Source: Idiomarina fontislapidosi
GTDB taxonomy: Bacteria > Pseudomonadota > Gammaproteobacteria > Enterobacterales > Alteromonadaceae
Length of the DNA stretch: 64,000 nt
Assembly (NCBI RefSeq): GCF_003226255.1
Contig: NZ_QJST01000006.1
Location: forward strand, 62,001-126,000
Direction of reading: 5' to 3'
Below, piece after piece: positions 28,063 through 38,475 of the stretch (positions are counted from its first letter, which is position 1; each line of letters starts with the position of its first letter). Under the pieces are notes generated by a model, which was given only the letters and a program-made list of their open reading frames with translations, searched no databases and was not told the origin of the DNA. Both the position numbers and the translations under genes were made by a program.

Positions 28063-30954
28063 TTACTGCTTAGGCATCTCTTGGTGAAACTTCGCCAAAT
28101 CATCAATGACCAACTGATCCGGTAAGTCAGCAAAGTCGGCGTCTTGGAACTTTTCACCGCGCAGCTGTACCGAGATACGAGCGCTGTTATCATTAAGCAT
28201 TGTGTCTTGGTAGAACTGCTTTGCATCGTCCAACGTCACTTGCTCGACAGCGTCAATAAGTTGTTGCTTAGTGTCGAAGTTGTAGCGGTCTAAATACCAA
28301 TCGCTGATAACCGGCTGGAGCTCCTCTGTCAGATTTTTCGGCGGCTCATTCAAAGTGACTAATGTGCTCGCTTTTAACTGTTCGAAGGTTGCTGGCTCCA
28401 AGTTTTGCAGTGTCTCCCAATACTCCTGTTTAAAGGACTCAAAGCGTGCTTGCATGTCGGCAACGTTTTTAACCGGTGTTTGTATATAAAGTCCAAAGCC
28501 CGTGTAGCGATCCAGCTGCGGTGCAAACGTGCCCACGGCATAGGCAAGTTGTTCTTCGGTGCGCAGCGTATCAAATGCTTCGGTGCGGAAATGCCCCTGC
28601 AATACGGTTGCTGCCGCTTGCGTTGCAAAACTCGGTGTACCGTTGATATGCGCGTCTACAATACCTACATCAGCCACTGATAAGTCTTTCCGCAATACGA
28701 GCGATGTATTTGCTTGGGGTTTCCAAAAGCGCGCGGTGCGGAACTCAGTGATATTTCTGTTTGCCGGTAACACGCCTTTAATCTCATTAACGGCTAACTG
28801 CAAATCCGCCTTATCGTAGTTGCCGAAGGCAAACATTTTGATTGAGTTACTTGCTAATAACTCGTCCATGTAGCCAGCTAAATCAGCAGGCTTCACATTT
28901 TGTGCTGTTTCAATCAAGCGCTCATCGGCAAACTGACCTTCGCGAATGATCTGTCCATAAGCATCAAAGGATTGGTACAGTGGGAATTGTTGCCCTTTAT
29001 TCTTGATACCGCGTACCAGCCTATCAACAGCTTGAGCAAACGCCTGTGGCTCGACGTCGAAGGTGAGTTCGTTCAAGGCACGTTGCATGAGTTCGGGTTG
29101 CTTGTCGGTAAAGCCTGAAATATTAAAAGTTAAACCACGGCTATCGTTGAGGGATAAATTCATGCCCGCGATGCTCGCCTCGGTGGATAAGGCACTAACG
29201 CGCAGGTTATAGAGATCTTGCCACAAGCTTAATAATACGGACTTTTTAATGTCAGTGACTGGATCTGGATTATTAATAATGGTCGTTAGTACGCCGCGAG
29301 GTTGGTCTGAGAAGACTTGGCTCGGATACTGCCATACCTCGATACCTGGCTCCTCGATGACGATTTTAGGCTGCTCAAAATCAGCATTGCTTTTCAGGTC
29401 AAAGTTTTCAGGTAACAATGTGTTGACCTTAGGCAGGTTAATTGCGACCTGAGGCTCATTTGACCAAGTGGCTACTTCAGCATCTGTGATGCCTGCCACT
29501 TTATATTTTCCATCATAGAAACTCAGTGCTTGATCATGGGGTTCATCTTTTGAGATGTACCATACACGCAGGTGCTCCGGTGTTAACTGGTCTAGCACCT
29601 CGTTCACCGCCGCTGCATCAAACGCTTTGTATTCATAAGGTGCACTGATCACATACTGTGCTGGGTAGTTCTGCATGGCTTCAGCGAGCGAAGACACATA
29701 GCTAAATTCGTCACCCTTTTCTAAGAAACGGAAGCTATTAGCTAAGCTCGTTTGAATTTCCTTAAAGTACTTTTGATCAACGCCTTGCTCTTTAATCATG
29801 TTGATATACTGCATGATGAGGGCGGTGATATCTTCACGGTGCTGCATGCCGGCATCGGTTAGGTTGATATCAAGCGTGAGTGCGCCGTAATTACCATATT
29901 GAGTTGGCGAGGCAGACGCATTTAGGCTCGAAATAAGTCCCATACTCTTCAGGCGCTCTGTTGGCGTCCCAGGCATTTCAGAGCCCAGCAAATACGTCAC
30001 GAAACGATTCGGCTTTGCAGCAAATTGATCTTGGTTGTTGTTAATAATGAACTCAAGTCGCAGTTGCTTCACATCTTCGTTCGGTACGTAGTGAATACGC
30101 TTCTTGCCAGCTTCAGCAAAATCAATCTTATCCGTTGTCTCGGGCGGCTCAATATTATCGTTTTCAATACTTGCGAAGTGTTTCTTCGCTAAGGTTTCCA
30201 TTTGGTCGAGTGGCTCATTACTGATCATCGCCACTTTCATAATATTTGCTGAATAGTACTGATTATAAAACTTAACCAGCTCATCGTGTAAGGCGCTGTC
30301 TTCTTTATCGCCCAGAGTCTCGTTATTACCGATCAAAAAGCGGTTTGCAGGGTGTTCACCGAGTAATTGACGAGCAAGTTTGAATTGGCCAAAGAAGTCC
30401 ATTTCACGGCGCATCGACCACTCCGCATTGACAGCATTTTTCTCTTTATCAGCGTATTCTGCGTAAAGTTTGGGCGCTTTGAAAAAATCCGAGAAACGGT
30501 CAAGGGCTTCGTCGTAAGCGTTGTTGTTCACTTTGAACATGTAGTTGGTGATATCCAGCCACGTGTACGCATTTTGGCTCCCACCATTGTTACTCATAAA
30601 CTCGCTGTAACCATTGGTATCTGGATATTTATCGGTGCCGAGAAAGAGCATGTGCTCGAGATAATGTGCCATACCCTGCTGTGTCATCGGGTCTTTCAAC
30701 AAGCCGACACCAACGCTTAACGAGGCTGCTGACTTTTCGGTATTGGGGTCAGAGACTAATAATACTTCGAGCTGGTTGGGTAAGGTAACAACACGGTATT
30801 CGCGTTCGTCGTTGGGGCTTTTTATCACTTGTTCGGTCAACGCTTGCTGCGACTGAGCGGCTACCTGTGCATTATTTGATTGCGTTTCTGAACTGCTACA
30901 ACCAGCGAGTATAAGGGCTGATGTTAATGCAGACAGCATAAATAAATTTTTCAT
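28063..30954 (-). CDS. M16 family metallopeptidase (pitrilysin/insulinase-like), lipoprotein
   Basis: A 963-residue zinc peptidase of the inverzincin type. The inverted zinc motif H97-Y-L-E100-H101 is followed about 70 residues later by the third ligand in NAVNAEWSM. The length equals that of E. coli protease III (962), and the four-domain organisation should be the same. Unlike protease III it has a lipoprotein signal (LILAGC, cysteine at residue 19), so it is probably membrane-anchored in the periplasm. Family members degrade peptides of about 20-70 residues. It is a single-gene unit with its own terminator. Confidence 0.92.
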   Translation of the reverse strand: MKNLFMLSALTSALILAGCSSSETQSNNAQVAAQSQQALTEQVIKSPNDEREYRVVTLPNQLEVLLVSDPNTEKSAASLSVGVGLLKDPMTQQGMAHYLEHMLFLGTDKYPDTNGYSEFMSNNGGSQNAYTWLDITNYMFKVNNNAYDEALDRFSDFFKAPKLYAEYADKEKNAVNAEWSMRREMDFFGQFKLARQLLGEHPANRFLIGNNETLGDKEDSALHDELVKFYNQYYSANIMKVAMISNEPLDQMETLAKKHFASIENDNIEPPETTDKIDFAEAGKKRIHYVPNEDVKQLRLEFIINNNQDQFAAKPNRFVTYLLGSEMPGTPTERLKSMGLISSLNASASPTQYGNYGALTLDINLTDAGMQHREDITALIMQYINMIKEQGVDQKYFKEIQTSLANSFRFLEKGDEFSYVSSLAEAMQNYPAQYVISAPYEYKAFDAAAVNEVLDQLTPEHLRVWYISKDEPHDQALSFYDGKYKVAGITDAEVATWSNEPQVAINLPKVNTLLPENFDLKSNADFEQPKIVIEEPGIEVWQYPSQVFSDQPRGVLTTIINNPDPVTDIKKSVLLSLWQDLYNLRVSALSTEASIAGMNLSLNDSRGLTFNISGFTDKQPELMQRALNELTFDVEPQAFAQAVDRLVRGIKNKGQQFPLYQSFDAYGQIIREGQFADERLIETAQNVKPADLAGYMDELLASNSIKMFAFGNYDKADLQLAVNEIKGVLPANRNITEFRTARFWKPQANTSLVLRKDLSVADVGIVDAHINGTPSFATQAAATVLQGHFRTEAFDTLRTEEQLAYAVGTFAPQLDRYTGFGLYIQTPVKNVADMQARFESFKQEYWETLQNLEPATFEQLKASTLVTLNEPPKNLTEELQPVISDWYLDRYNFDTKQQLIDAVEQVTLDDAKQFYQDTMLNDNSARISVQLRGEKFQDADFADLPDQLVIDDLAKFHQEMPKQ

Positions 30955-31060
30955 GATTCTGGTATTCCTGTTTGAGGGGACATTTAATAATAAACAGAAA
31001 TACGGGTTTTCTGGCAGTAAAGAAGTGCGAATATACAGGGCAATTTGTAACAGAATTTAA

Positions 31061-31091
31061 CAACCGCTTACTGGTGTATAGCAAGCGGTTG
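31061..31091 (-). terminator. Possible weak terminator of gor
   Basis: A 9-bp stem CAACCGCTT / AAGCGGTTG with a 13-base loop lies 12 bases past the gor stop. The T-tract on the minus strand is poor (TTAAATT), so its termination strength is doubtful. Confidence 0.4.
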
Positions 31092-31102
31092 CTACGTCAG
31101 TG

Positions 31103-32455
31103 CTAGCGCATGGTTACGAATTCTTCTGCGCTGGTTGGGTGCAATGCTACGGTTGAATCGAGATCAGCTTTGGTTGCGCCCATCTTCATCGCGGTGGCAA
31201 ACCCTTGCAGGATCTCATCCATACCCTCGCCGATGCCGTGAATACCGACTACGCGCTCTTCTTTGCCAAAGCACACCAGCTTAAAGTAACTTAATGCGCG
31301 GTGTGGCGTGACGGCGTTGTACATCGCAGCAAAAGAAGAAGTATACACTTTGATATTGCTCTTACCGTATTTAACGATGGCATCTTCTTCGCTTAAGCCT
31401 ACAGTACCGATGGTGGGGTGGCTGAATACGACGGTCGGGATATTTTCATAATCCATATGGGCGTTCGGCATATCGTTAAATAAGCGTTCGGCCAATTGAC
31501 GACCGGCTTTAATCGCAACAGGCGTTAACGCAGCTGCGCCCGTGTTGTCGCCTACCGCGTAAATGCCTTGTACACTGGTATTTTGAAACTTGTCGACTTT
31601 AATAAAGCCCTGCGCGTCAAGTTCAACACCCGTTGCTTCTAGGTTGATCTTATCGGTTGCGGGGACACGACCAATCGCCCAGACCAGGCAGTCGACATCA
31701 CGCATTGTTTCGCCGCTTTCGAAATGCAACGTCAGCGTGCCGTTTTGTTCTTTAACGACTTCTTTCACGACTGTTTCGGTATGCAGCGTCGGACCGTCTT
31801 GCTCCATACGTTCTAGCAGACCATCGGTGATGTAGCGGTCGAACGAACGCAGTGGACGATCGCGTCGAACAAGTAAGTGTGTATCAGTACCTAGCGCATG
31901 AAAAACGCCGGCAATTTCAACGGCAATGTAGCCTGCTCCTACGACAGCGGCTTTTTTAGGTTGCTCGGTGAGGGCAAAAAAGCCGTCTGAATCAATACCA
32001 TGCTCCGCACCCGGCACATCAGGAATCATTGGGCGACCACCGGTGGCGATGGTTATATGGTCGGCGGTAATTTTCTCACCGTTCACCTCGACGGTGCGAT
32101 GGTCAACAAACTTGGCAAACCCTTCGATAAACTCAACACCGTTACCCTGAAAGCCACGGTGGTAACCACCATGAATGCGTTCGATGTAAGCCTCACGATT
32201 CTTTACCATTGTCGCCCAATCAAAGCCCTTTTGATCGAGTTCAAAGCCATAGGCAGACGAGTACTTCACTGCCTCAGCAATATGAGCGCCATACCACATG
32301 ACTTTTTTCGGTACACAACCGACGTTGACACAGGTTCCACCGACCGCGTTGGCTTCGATAACGGCTGATTTTGCGCCGCGAATGGCTGCACGGTTAGCAG
32401 AAGCGATACCGCCGCTTCCTGCACCGATAGCTAAATAGTCATAATGTCTGCTCAT
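31103..32455 (-). CDS. gor: Glutathione reductase (NADPH)
   Basis: This flavoenzyme regenerates reduced glutathione with NADPH. The 450 residues match E. coli Gor. The FAD motif GAGSGG (residues 11-16), the redox-active pair C42/C47 in [13 protein letters not shown], the NADPH-binding [13 protein letters not shown] and the C-terminal catalytic [12 protein letters not shown] are all seen. The arginines after the second glycine motif ([11 protein letters not shown]) support NADPH use. The start follows a GAGGAG ribosome site, just downstream of the terminator of the S9 peptidase gene. Confidence 0.96.
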   Translation of the reverse strand: MSRHYDYLAIGAGSGGIASANRAAIRGAKSAVIEANAVGGTCVNVGCVPKKVMWYGAHIAEAVKYSSAYGFELDQKGFDWATMVKNREAYIERIHGGYHRGFQGNGVEFIEGFAKFVDHRTVEVNGEKITADHITIATGGRPMIPDVPGAEHGIDSDGFFALTEQPKKAAVVGAGYIAVEIAGVFHALGTDTHLLVRRDRPLRSFDRYITDGLLERMEQDGPTLHTETVVKEVVKEQNGTLTLHFESGETMRDVDCLVWAIGRVPATDKINLEATGVELDAQGFIKVDKFQNTSVQGIYAVGDNTGAAALTPVAIKAGRQLAERLFNDMPNAHMDYENIPTVVFSHPTIGTVGLSEEDAIVKYGKSNIKVYTSSFAAMYNAVTPHRALSYFKLVCFGKEERVVGIHGIGEGMDEILQGFATAMKMGATKADLDSTVALHPTSAEEFVTMR

Positions 32456-32496
32456 GAAAATAGACTCCTCAAATCAATGATGCGCATATGATGAGT

Positions 32497-32534
32497 AAAA
32501 ACCCCGTATCATGCAATGAAGATACGGGGTTTTT
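32497..32534 (-). terminator. Rho-independent terminator of the S9 peptidase gene
   Basis: A perfect 14-bp stem AAAAACCCCGTATC / GATACGGGGTTTTT with a 10-base loop. It lies between the stop of the S9 gene (32572) and the gor start (32455), both on the minus strand, so it isolates gor from upstream transcription. Confidence 0.9.
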
Positions 32535-32571
32535 AAGTGGTTAATACCGATTAACTTAATCGGAAGATCAG

Positions 32572-34896
32572 TTAGCGAGCGCCTGCGGGCAGGTTCTCCT
32601 TGAGAAACTCAGTCATCATGGTGCGCAGGTGTAAGGTCGTGCCTTCGCCTTCGTAAATACCATGAGAACGGTTTGGATAGGCAAAGAACTCGAACTGCTT
32701 GTTGTACTTAATCAGCTCGTTGACTAAGCGTTCACTGCCTTGGAAGTGAACGTTGTCGTCGCCTGTTCCGTGTACCAACAACAAATCGCCTTCGAGGTTT
32801 TCAGCATGCGTGATGGCTGAAGTTTCTTTGTAACGTTCTGCTGATTCTGGCAAAAGCCCTGAGTAACGCTCCTGATAAATGGTGTCGTAGAGCGTGAGAT
32901 CAGGTACTGGCGCGAGTGCCATACCCATATCGTAGGCTTCAGGATAACGGAATAACGCGTTAAGCGTTTGCGAACCGCCGCCACTGTGGCCCCAAATACC
33001 AACACGGTCGGTATCAATGTAATCCCAACGTTTTGCCATTTCTTGTAGCGCGTCGTACTGATCACGCACGGTGACAACACCTAGGTTCTTGTAAATCGAG
33101 CGGCGCCAGTCGAAGCCTCGCGGTGATTTAGTTCCGCGATTATCGATTGAGGCAACGATATAACCTTGTTGGGTCAACATGGTGTTCCACAGCGACAACC
33201 AGCCGCCCCAACGGTTAGCAACCGTTTGACCCCAAGGTTCACCGTAAACATAGAACAAGATAGGGTACTTTTTGTTAGGGTCAAAGTCTGTTGGACGCAT
33301 GATGTAACCGTCAAGTTCTAATCCGTCACGTGCTGTAACGCGGAAGAATTCAAGCGGCTTGTGATTCAACGCATCAACGGCTTGCTGGGCTTTTTCATTA
33401 GCTACCACCGTACGAATCACTTTGTGGTCAGGTAGGCTAACCATTTCAGTTACTGGAACGTGATTAACGTCACTGTAGGTGTGCTCAGCATACTTGGCAT
33501 CTTGTGAGACGCTGTAACTGTGCGTGCCAGGCTGTGCCGGCGTTAAGCGCTCAAGTACATTGCTACCGTCGAGTTTAGCGCGGAACAAGTAACGCTCTAA
33601 TGGTGTTTCAGGCGAGGCGATAAAGTAAACCCAGCCATCGCTTTCATTAATGCGTAATACCTCAACTACATCCCAGTTACCCCTTGTGATGGTTGTCATC
33701 TTACCGGTATCACGTTCTACGCGATAAATGTGACGATAACCTGAACGCTCACTTAACCAAGTAAATGATTGGCCGTTATCTAAAAACTTCACGTCATCAA
33801 CGTATTCTGCCCACGAGTCGGTCGTTTCGCTCAACAGTTTTTGGCTACGACCATTGTTGATGTCGCTCAGATAAACGCGATTAACATCCTGTTTGCGAGT
33901 CAGTTGTTGAATTAGCAATTGGCTTGAGTTGCCTGCCCAGTCCATCCGCACGAGATAATGCATGCGCGGATCACCCGGCAACTGCATCCAGGTAGTATTA
34001 CCGCCGTCTACTGGCATCACACCGATACGCATCGCTGCGTTGGTTTCACCGACTTTAGGGTACGGGAATTGCTTTAACGTTGGGTACAGCGAGTCGGTGT
34101 TATTGATCATGGTGAAGGTGGGTGTACCTTCGGTGTCCAGTTGCCAGTACGCAATGTGTTCACCGTCTGGGCTCCAGCGAAAACCATCGCGTAAGAAGAA
34201 TTCTTCTTCGTTCACCCAGTCAAAAGTACCGTTAACGATGGTGTCGTTACCATCATTCGTTAATGCTTGAATCGTAAATGTCCCTAAGTCTTGCACATAA
34301 ATGTTGTTCTGCATGACATAAGCGACTTTCGTGCCTTGTGGATTAAACTTAGCAAACTGTAACGTTGACTCAGGTGCATCACCACCTAATTGACGTAGTT
34401 CACCTGTTGTACGATTCAGCACCCAATAGTCGCCAAGCGTGTGGGTACGCCAGCTACGTTTTGTGTTAGTAAAAATTAATACTTTATTGCCGTCGTTAGA
34501 CCACTGGTAATCTGCGATTTCAAGCGCGTGATCCCAACCTTCTGGGGTGAGTGCCTGCGCTGAAACCATGATGTCTCGTGCGTTGGTCTCTGGGTGGTAA
34601 CGGACGATGTCCCGCCCTTTAACCTGTTCTGAAGACTCGAGGGTCGTGTAACCTGAGCCGTCCTCTAACCAACGGGTTGGTGCTGGACGATCAATACTAA
34701 ATTTATCGCTGGCAAAGATGTCCTGCAGCGTGAGTTGACCTTCGGCTTGTTGTGACGATTCAGCCTGATTCTGTGCTGCCTTATCAGAGGTTAACGTCGA
34801 GCAACCTGAAAGCGTCAGTAATGTTGCGAAACTCGCAACAGTAAATCCGCGAGCTAAGGGCTTAAGAGCGCTCAGCCTTGAAGCATTGCGATTCAT
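32572..34896 (-). CDS. S9 family dipeptidyl peptidase IV-like serine peptidase, lipoprotein
   Basis: A 774-residue serine peptidase with an N-terminal eight-bladed-propeller region typical of dipeptidyl peptidase IV (about 60-500) and a C-terminal alpha/beta hydrolase domain. The nucleophile motif is GIWGHSGGG, the aspartate lies in HGTGDDNVHF, and the histidine in YPNRSHGIY. A lipoprotein signal LTLSGC is seen near residue 35. I chose ATG 34896 (MNRNASRLS), which has a GGAAGA ribosome site, over the longer frame. Enzymes of this group release dipeptides from peptide N-termini, often after proline. It adds to the extracytoplasmic peptide degradation of this region. Confidence 0.9.
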   Translation of the reverse strand: MNRNASRLSALKPLARGFTVASFATLLTLSGCSTLTSDKAAQNQAESSQQAEGQLTLQDIFASDKFSIDRPAPTRWLEDGSGYTTLESSEQVKGRDIVRYHPETNARDIMVSAQALTPEGWDHALEIADYQWSNDGNKVLIFTNTKRSWRTHTLGDYWVLNRTTGELRQLGGDAPESTLQFAKFNPQGTKVAYVMQNNIYVQDLGTFTIQALTNDGNDTIVNGTFDWVNEEEFFLRDGFRWSPDGEHIAYWQLDTEGTPTFTMINNTDSLYPTLKQFPYPKVGETNAAMRIGVMPVDGGNTTWMQLPGDPRMHYLVRMDWAGNSSQLLIQQLTRKQDVNRVYLSDINNGRSQKLLSETTDSWAEYVDDVKFLDNGQSFTWLSERSGYRHIYRVERDTGKMTTITRGNWDVVEVLRINESDGWVYFIASPETPLERYLFRAKLDGSNVLERLTPAQPGTHSYSVSQDAKYAEHTYSDVNHVPVTEMVSLPDHKVIRTVVANEKAQQAVDALNHKPLEFFRVTARDGLELDGYIMRPTDFDPNKKYPILFYVYGEPWGQTVANRWGGWLSLWNTMLTQQGYIVASIDNRGTKSPRGFDWRRSIYKNLGVVTVRDQYDALQEMAKRWDYIDTDRVGIWGHSGGGSQTLNALFRYPEAYDMGMALAPVPDLTLYDTIYQERYSGLLPESAERYKETSAITHAENLEGDLLLVHGTGDDNVHFQGSERLVNELIKYNKQFEFFAYPNRSHGIYEGEGTTLHLRTMMTEFLKENLPAGAR

Positions 34897-35034
34897 AAAT
34901 GTCTTCCATCTTGTTTTTTTAGTCTTAAAAAGCATACCTCAAGCGTGTAAGAAAATCAGTGTTTATGGTTGAAGATTGGACAAACTGCCCAATATAAGAG
35001 TTAAATCAAAATGTTTTTATAGGGATGAGTCGTA

Positions 35035-37083
35035 ATGTCAAACCCGCTACTTGAAGTGGCTGATAGCCACAATGCACTGCCAAAATTTTCAGCGATTCAG
35101 CCCGCTCATATTGAGCTGGCTGTTGAACAAGTAATTAGCGATGCGAAAAATGCCATTGAAGAGGTGTTAGCCGCTAATCAATTGACTTGGACCACATTGG
35201 TTGAACCGCTCCAGAAAGCGGATGAGCGCATCCAGAAAGTCTGGGCGCCGGTGTCACATTTAAATTCCGTTATGAGTGAACCCGAATTGCGCACTGCACA
35301 TGATGCATGCTTGGGTAAGTTATCTGAATACGCGACCTATGTTGGCCAACATCAAGGCTTATTTGCAGCCTATCGCACGTTTGCAGACAGTGAGGAATTT
35401 ACAGCGCTCTCAGTAGCGCAGCGTAAGTTAATCAACGACACCTTGCGCGACTTCAAATTATCAGGCGTTGACTTACCTGACAGTAAAAAGAAACGTTACG
35501 CAGAAATCACCAGTCGTCTCTCTGAGTTATCGTCTACCTTTAGCAACAACTTACTCGATGCGACCCATGCATGGCATTATCAGGTCACCGACGAAGCTCA
35601 GTTAAAAGGCTTGCCTGATAGCGCGATTGAGGCTGCCAAAGAGGCGGCCGACGAGGCTGAAAAAACCGGTTGGTTATTCACCTTAGATATCCCGAGTTAC
35701 TTACCTGTGATGCTTTATGCGGATGATGCGGAGTTTCGCAAGGCAATGTATCAGGCTTTCGTAACACGTGCGTCGGACGTCGGTCCAAACGCAGGCGAGT
35801 ATGATAATTCTGAAGTAATGAACGAAACCTTGGCGCTTCGCCATGAACTTGCGAACTTACTTGGGTTTGATGATTACGCGCAGATGTCGTTAGCAACAAA
35901 AATGGCCGAGTCACCTCAGCACGTGATGTCGTTCTTGAACGACCTCGCCGAACGCTCAATTGACCAAGCTAAACGTGACTATCAAGCGATCGAAGACTTT
36001 GCCAAAGCGAAGTCGGTTGAATCTCTCGATGCGTGGGACGTGCCTTATTACAGCGAACAGTTAAAGCAGTCACAGTACGCAATTTCAGATGAACAACTGA
36101 AGCCCTACTTCCCCGAGCATAAGGTTGTCGATGGTCTGTTTAGTGTCGTGCAGCGACTGTTCGGGATGCATATCAGCGAGCGAACCGATGTAGAAACGTA
36201 TCACCCAACGGTACGTTTTTATGAAATTAAGGATGCCGACGATGAAACCCGTGGCTTTTTCTACATGGATTTGTATGCGCGAGCGGGTAAACGAGGCGGC
36301 GCTTGGATGGCTGACTTTGTAGGAAGAAATCGCACTGTCGAGGGTGAAACCCAATACCCTGTTGCCTTCCTAACCTGTAACTTTAGTAAGCCGGTGGGCA
36401 ATAAGCCTGCGCTATTTACACATGATGAAGTGTTAACGTTGTTCCATGAATTTGGTCATGGGCTGCATCACATGCTTACCCAAGTCGATACAGCGGGTGT
36501 GTCCGGTATCGATGGTGTGGAATGGGATGCGGTCGAGTTGCCGAGTCAGTTTTTGGAAAACTGGTGCTGGGAGCCTGAAGCACTCGGTATTATCTCTGGT
36601 CACTACGAAACCGGTGAACCCCTGCCTCAGTCGTTGCTTGATAATATGTTAGCTGCTCGCAATTTCCAGTCAGCCATGCAAATGGTTAGGCAGCTCGAGT
36701 TTTCGCTGTTTGATATGCAACTTCATAGCGAGTTTGACAGCGAGAAAGGTGCGGATATTGCGGGCGTGCTGCATCAAGTGCGCGAGCGCGTGTCGGTTCG
36801 TATGCCGCCGGACTATAATCGCTTCCAGCATAGCTTTGGACATATTTTCGCTGGCGGCTATGCCGCAGGGTACTACAGCTACAAGTGGGCAGAGGTGCTT
36901 TCGGCTGATGCGTTTGCTAAGTTCGAGGAAAACGGCATCTTTGATGAAGCTACGGGACGTGAATTCTTACATGCAATTCTTGAACGTGGTGGAAGCCAGC
37001 CCGCTGCGGAGTTATTTAAAGAATTTAGAGGGCGTGAGCCAGAAATTAGCGCATTACTGCGTCACAGTGGTATTGCCGAATAA
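35035..37083 (+). CDS. prlC: Oligopeptidase A (M3 family)
   Basis: PrlC is a cytoplasmic zinc endopeptidase that degrades short peptides, including cleaved signal peptides. The 682 residues match E. coli PrlC (680). The zinc site is LFHEFGHGLHH near residue 470, with the downstream glutamate in EWDAVELPSQFLENW. The C-terminal GGYAAGYYSYKWAEV is the family tyrosine motif. Its start follows AGGGATG. It ends eight bases before the convergent DUF2970 gene. Confidence 0.96.
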   Translation: MSNPLLEVADSHNALPKFSAIQPAHIELAVEQVISDAKNAIEEVLAANQLTWTTLVEPLQKADERIQKVWAPVSHLNSVMSEPELRTAHDACLGKLSEYATYVGQHQGLFAAYRTFADSEEFTALSVAQRKLINDTLRDFKLSGVDLPDSKKKRYAEITSRLSELSSTFSNNLLDATHAWHYQVTDEAQLKGLPDSAIEAAKEAADEAEKTGWLFTLDIPSYLPVMLYADDAEFRKAMYQAFVTRASDVGPNAGEYDNSEVMNETLALRHELANLLGFDDYAQMSLATKMAESPQHVMSFLNDLAERSIDQAKRDYQAIEDFAKAKSVESLDAWDVPYYSEQLKQSQYAISDEQLKPYFPEHKVVDGLFSVVQRLFGMHISERTDVETYHPTVRFYEIKDADDETRGFFYMDLYARAGKRGGAWMADFVGRNRTVEGETQYPVAFLTCNFSKPVGNKPALFTHDEVLTLFHEFGHGLHHMLTQVDTAGVSGIDGVEWDAVELPSQFLENWCWEPEALGIISGHYETGEPLPQSLLDNMLAARNFQSAMQMVRQLEFSLFDMQLHSEFDSEKGADIAGVLHQVRERVSVRMPPDYNRFQHSFGHIFAGGYAAGYYSYKWAEVLSADAFAKFEENGIFDEATGREFLHAILERGGSQPAAELFKEFRGREPEISALLRHSGIAE

Positions 37084-37091
37084 ATGGGTCG

Positions 37092-37289
37092 TTAAGCGTG
37101 GGTGGCTAACACCCACTTCACTATCAGCATAACGCCGATGACTAACAAAGCCGCCAATACAATGCCGACTACAATGAAAGGAACAGGACTCCTTTTGTTA
37201 AAGTCGCGTTGGCGGTTTTTGTCGGTTTGAACACCAAAAAATGCGGCAACAACGCTCAATAGCGTTTGTAATATTGAACTTTGGCTCAT
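37092..37289 (-). CDS. DUF2970 family small membrane protein
   Basis: A 65-residue protein with a short amphipathic N-terminus (LQTLLSVVAAFFGVQTDKNRQRDF) and one C-terminal transmembrane helix (FIVVGIVLAALLVIGVML). The FFGVQ-x-KNRxRDF motif is typical of DUF2970, which has no known function. I chose ATG 37289 (MSQSSILQ); the longer frame from 37307 adds six residues. No strong ribosome site decides between them. Confidence 0.78.
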   Translation of the reverse strand: MSQSSILQTLLSVVAAFFGVQTDKNRQRDFNKRSPVPFIVVGIVLAALLVIGVMLIVKWVLATHA

Positions 37290-37317
37290 TAATGAAGGGA
37301 ATCGCATCGTCTAATGA

Positions 37318-37650
37318 TTAGAGCGATGTTTGACCGTTGTAACTGGAGCTTTGCTGCGACGCGCGCTCTTCAGATGAACTGAACAGCAACTCGAGTAAAT
37401 CGAAGAAGTGAAATTGTGTTGAACGACTCTCGCCTCTGAGCCAGTTGGCCCAAGTGACTTGCGTGCTTGGCGCTTGGCATTGCTCACTCGATTTCTCTAG
37501 CTCTGACGCATTGAGTATTACTTCGCAACGTTGAGTTGAGTTGGCTGCTTGATTACTGACAAAAGCAGGACCTTGGCTCAGCGCAATTGCGGCTGATGCC
37601 GTGAGTATCACGCCGGCAGCAGCGGCTGCATATTTAGCGGATGTTTTCAT
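37318..37650 (-). CDS. Small secreted protein of unknown function
   Basis: A 110-residue protein with an alanine-rich signal or anchor segment (YAAAAAGVILTASAAIALS). The mature part has two cysteines (TQRCEVIL and SEQCQAP) that could form a disulfide, and a serine/glutamine-rich tail. I do not recognise a family. It lies 28 bases upstream of the DUF2970 gene on the same strand, so the two may be co-transcribed. An envelope location is inferred from the signal alone. Confidence 0.55.
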   Translation of the reverse strand: MKTSAKYAAAAAGVILTASAAIALSQGPAFVSNQAANSTQRCEVILNASELEKSSEQCQAPSTQVTWANWLRGESRSTQFHFFDLLELLFSSSEERASQQSSSYNGQTSL

Positions 37651-37745
37651 GGTCTATACCTTTATCATTAACAATTCTGATTAATTTATCAGCGAAATGC
37701 TAAAAATGCTAGTCGTGATTACGAATTTTTTTGTCTTCTTTTCGG

Positions 37746-37754
37746 TGCTATAAT
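37746..37754 (+). promoter_or_regulatory. Extended -10 promoter of rpe
   Basis: TGCTATAAT is a consensus extended -10 element (TG-n-TATAAT) 29 bases before the rpe ATG. An AT-rich stretch takes the place of a clear -35 box, as is usual for extended -10 promoters. Confidence 0.6.
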
Positions 37755-37783
37755 GCGCGCACTTTTATAAACGGAGATGACCC

Positions 37784-38458
37784 ATGCAGCCGTTAATTGC
37801 ACCATCTATCTTATCAGCTGATTTTGCCCGCCTCGGTGAAGAGGTGAATAATGTGTTAGCTGCTGGCGCAGATGTTATTCACTTTGATGTGATGGACAAC
37901 CACTATGTGCCCAACCTGACCATCGGTCCGATGGTCTGTAAAGCGTTACGCGATTACGGTGTGACCGCTCCGATCGATGTGCATTTAATGGTTAAGCCAG
38001 TGGATCGTATTGTTCCCGATTTTGCGGCTGCGGGTGCTTCAATTATTTCATTTCATCCAGAAGCGTCTGAGCATGTAGACCGCACTCTACAAGCAATCAA
38101 AGAGCATGGTTGCCAAGCCGGGCTCGTATTTAATCCGGCGACTCCTTTGCATTATCTGGATTACGTCATGGATAAAGTCGATTTAATATTGTTGATGTCG
38201 GTGAATCCTGGCTTTGGTGGACAGAAATTTATTCCTGCTACGTTGGATAAGCTGCGCGAAGTGCGCAAGCGCATCGATGCCAGTGGCCGTGATATTCGAC
38301 TTGAAGTTGATGGTGGCGTTAATTGCGATAACATTGGTGAGATTGCTAAGGCAGGCGCCGATATGTTCGTTGCGGGATCTGCGATTTTTAATGCCGATGA
38401 CTATGCTGAGGTCATTCGCACCATGAAACAAAATATTAAAGCGAATCAAATTACCTAG
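37784..38458 (+). CDS. rpe: Ribulose-phosphate 3-epimerase
   Basis: Rpe interconverts ribulose 5-phosphate and xylulose 5-phosphate in the pentose phosphate pathway. The 224 residues form one TIM barrel. Metal and catalytic residues are seen in [40 protein letters not shown] and LEVDGGVN, with the phosphate-binding FVAGSAIF. It lies 17 bases upstream of trpS. In E. coli gph lies between rpe and trpS; here it is absent. Confidence 0.97.
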   Translation: MQPLIAPSILSADFARLGEEVNNVLAAGADVIHFDVMDNHYVPNLTIGPMVCKALRDYGVTAPIDVHLMVKPVDRIVPDFAAAGASIISFHPEASEHVDRTLQAIKEHGCQAGLVFNPATPLHYLDYVMDKVDLILLMSVNPGFGGQKFIPATLDKLREVRKRIDASGRDIRLEVDGGVNCDNIGEIAKAGADMFVAGSAIFNADDYAEVIRTMKQNIKANQIT

Positions 38459-38475
38459 TTAGGAAGCAAATTAAG

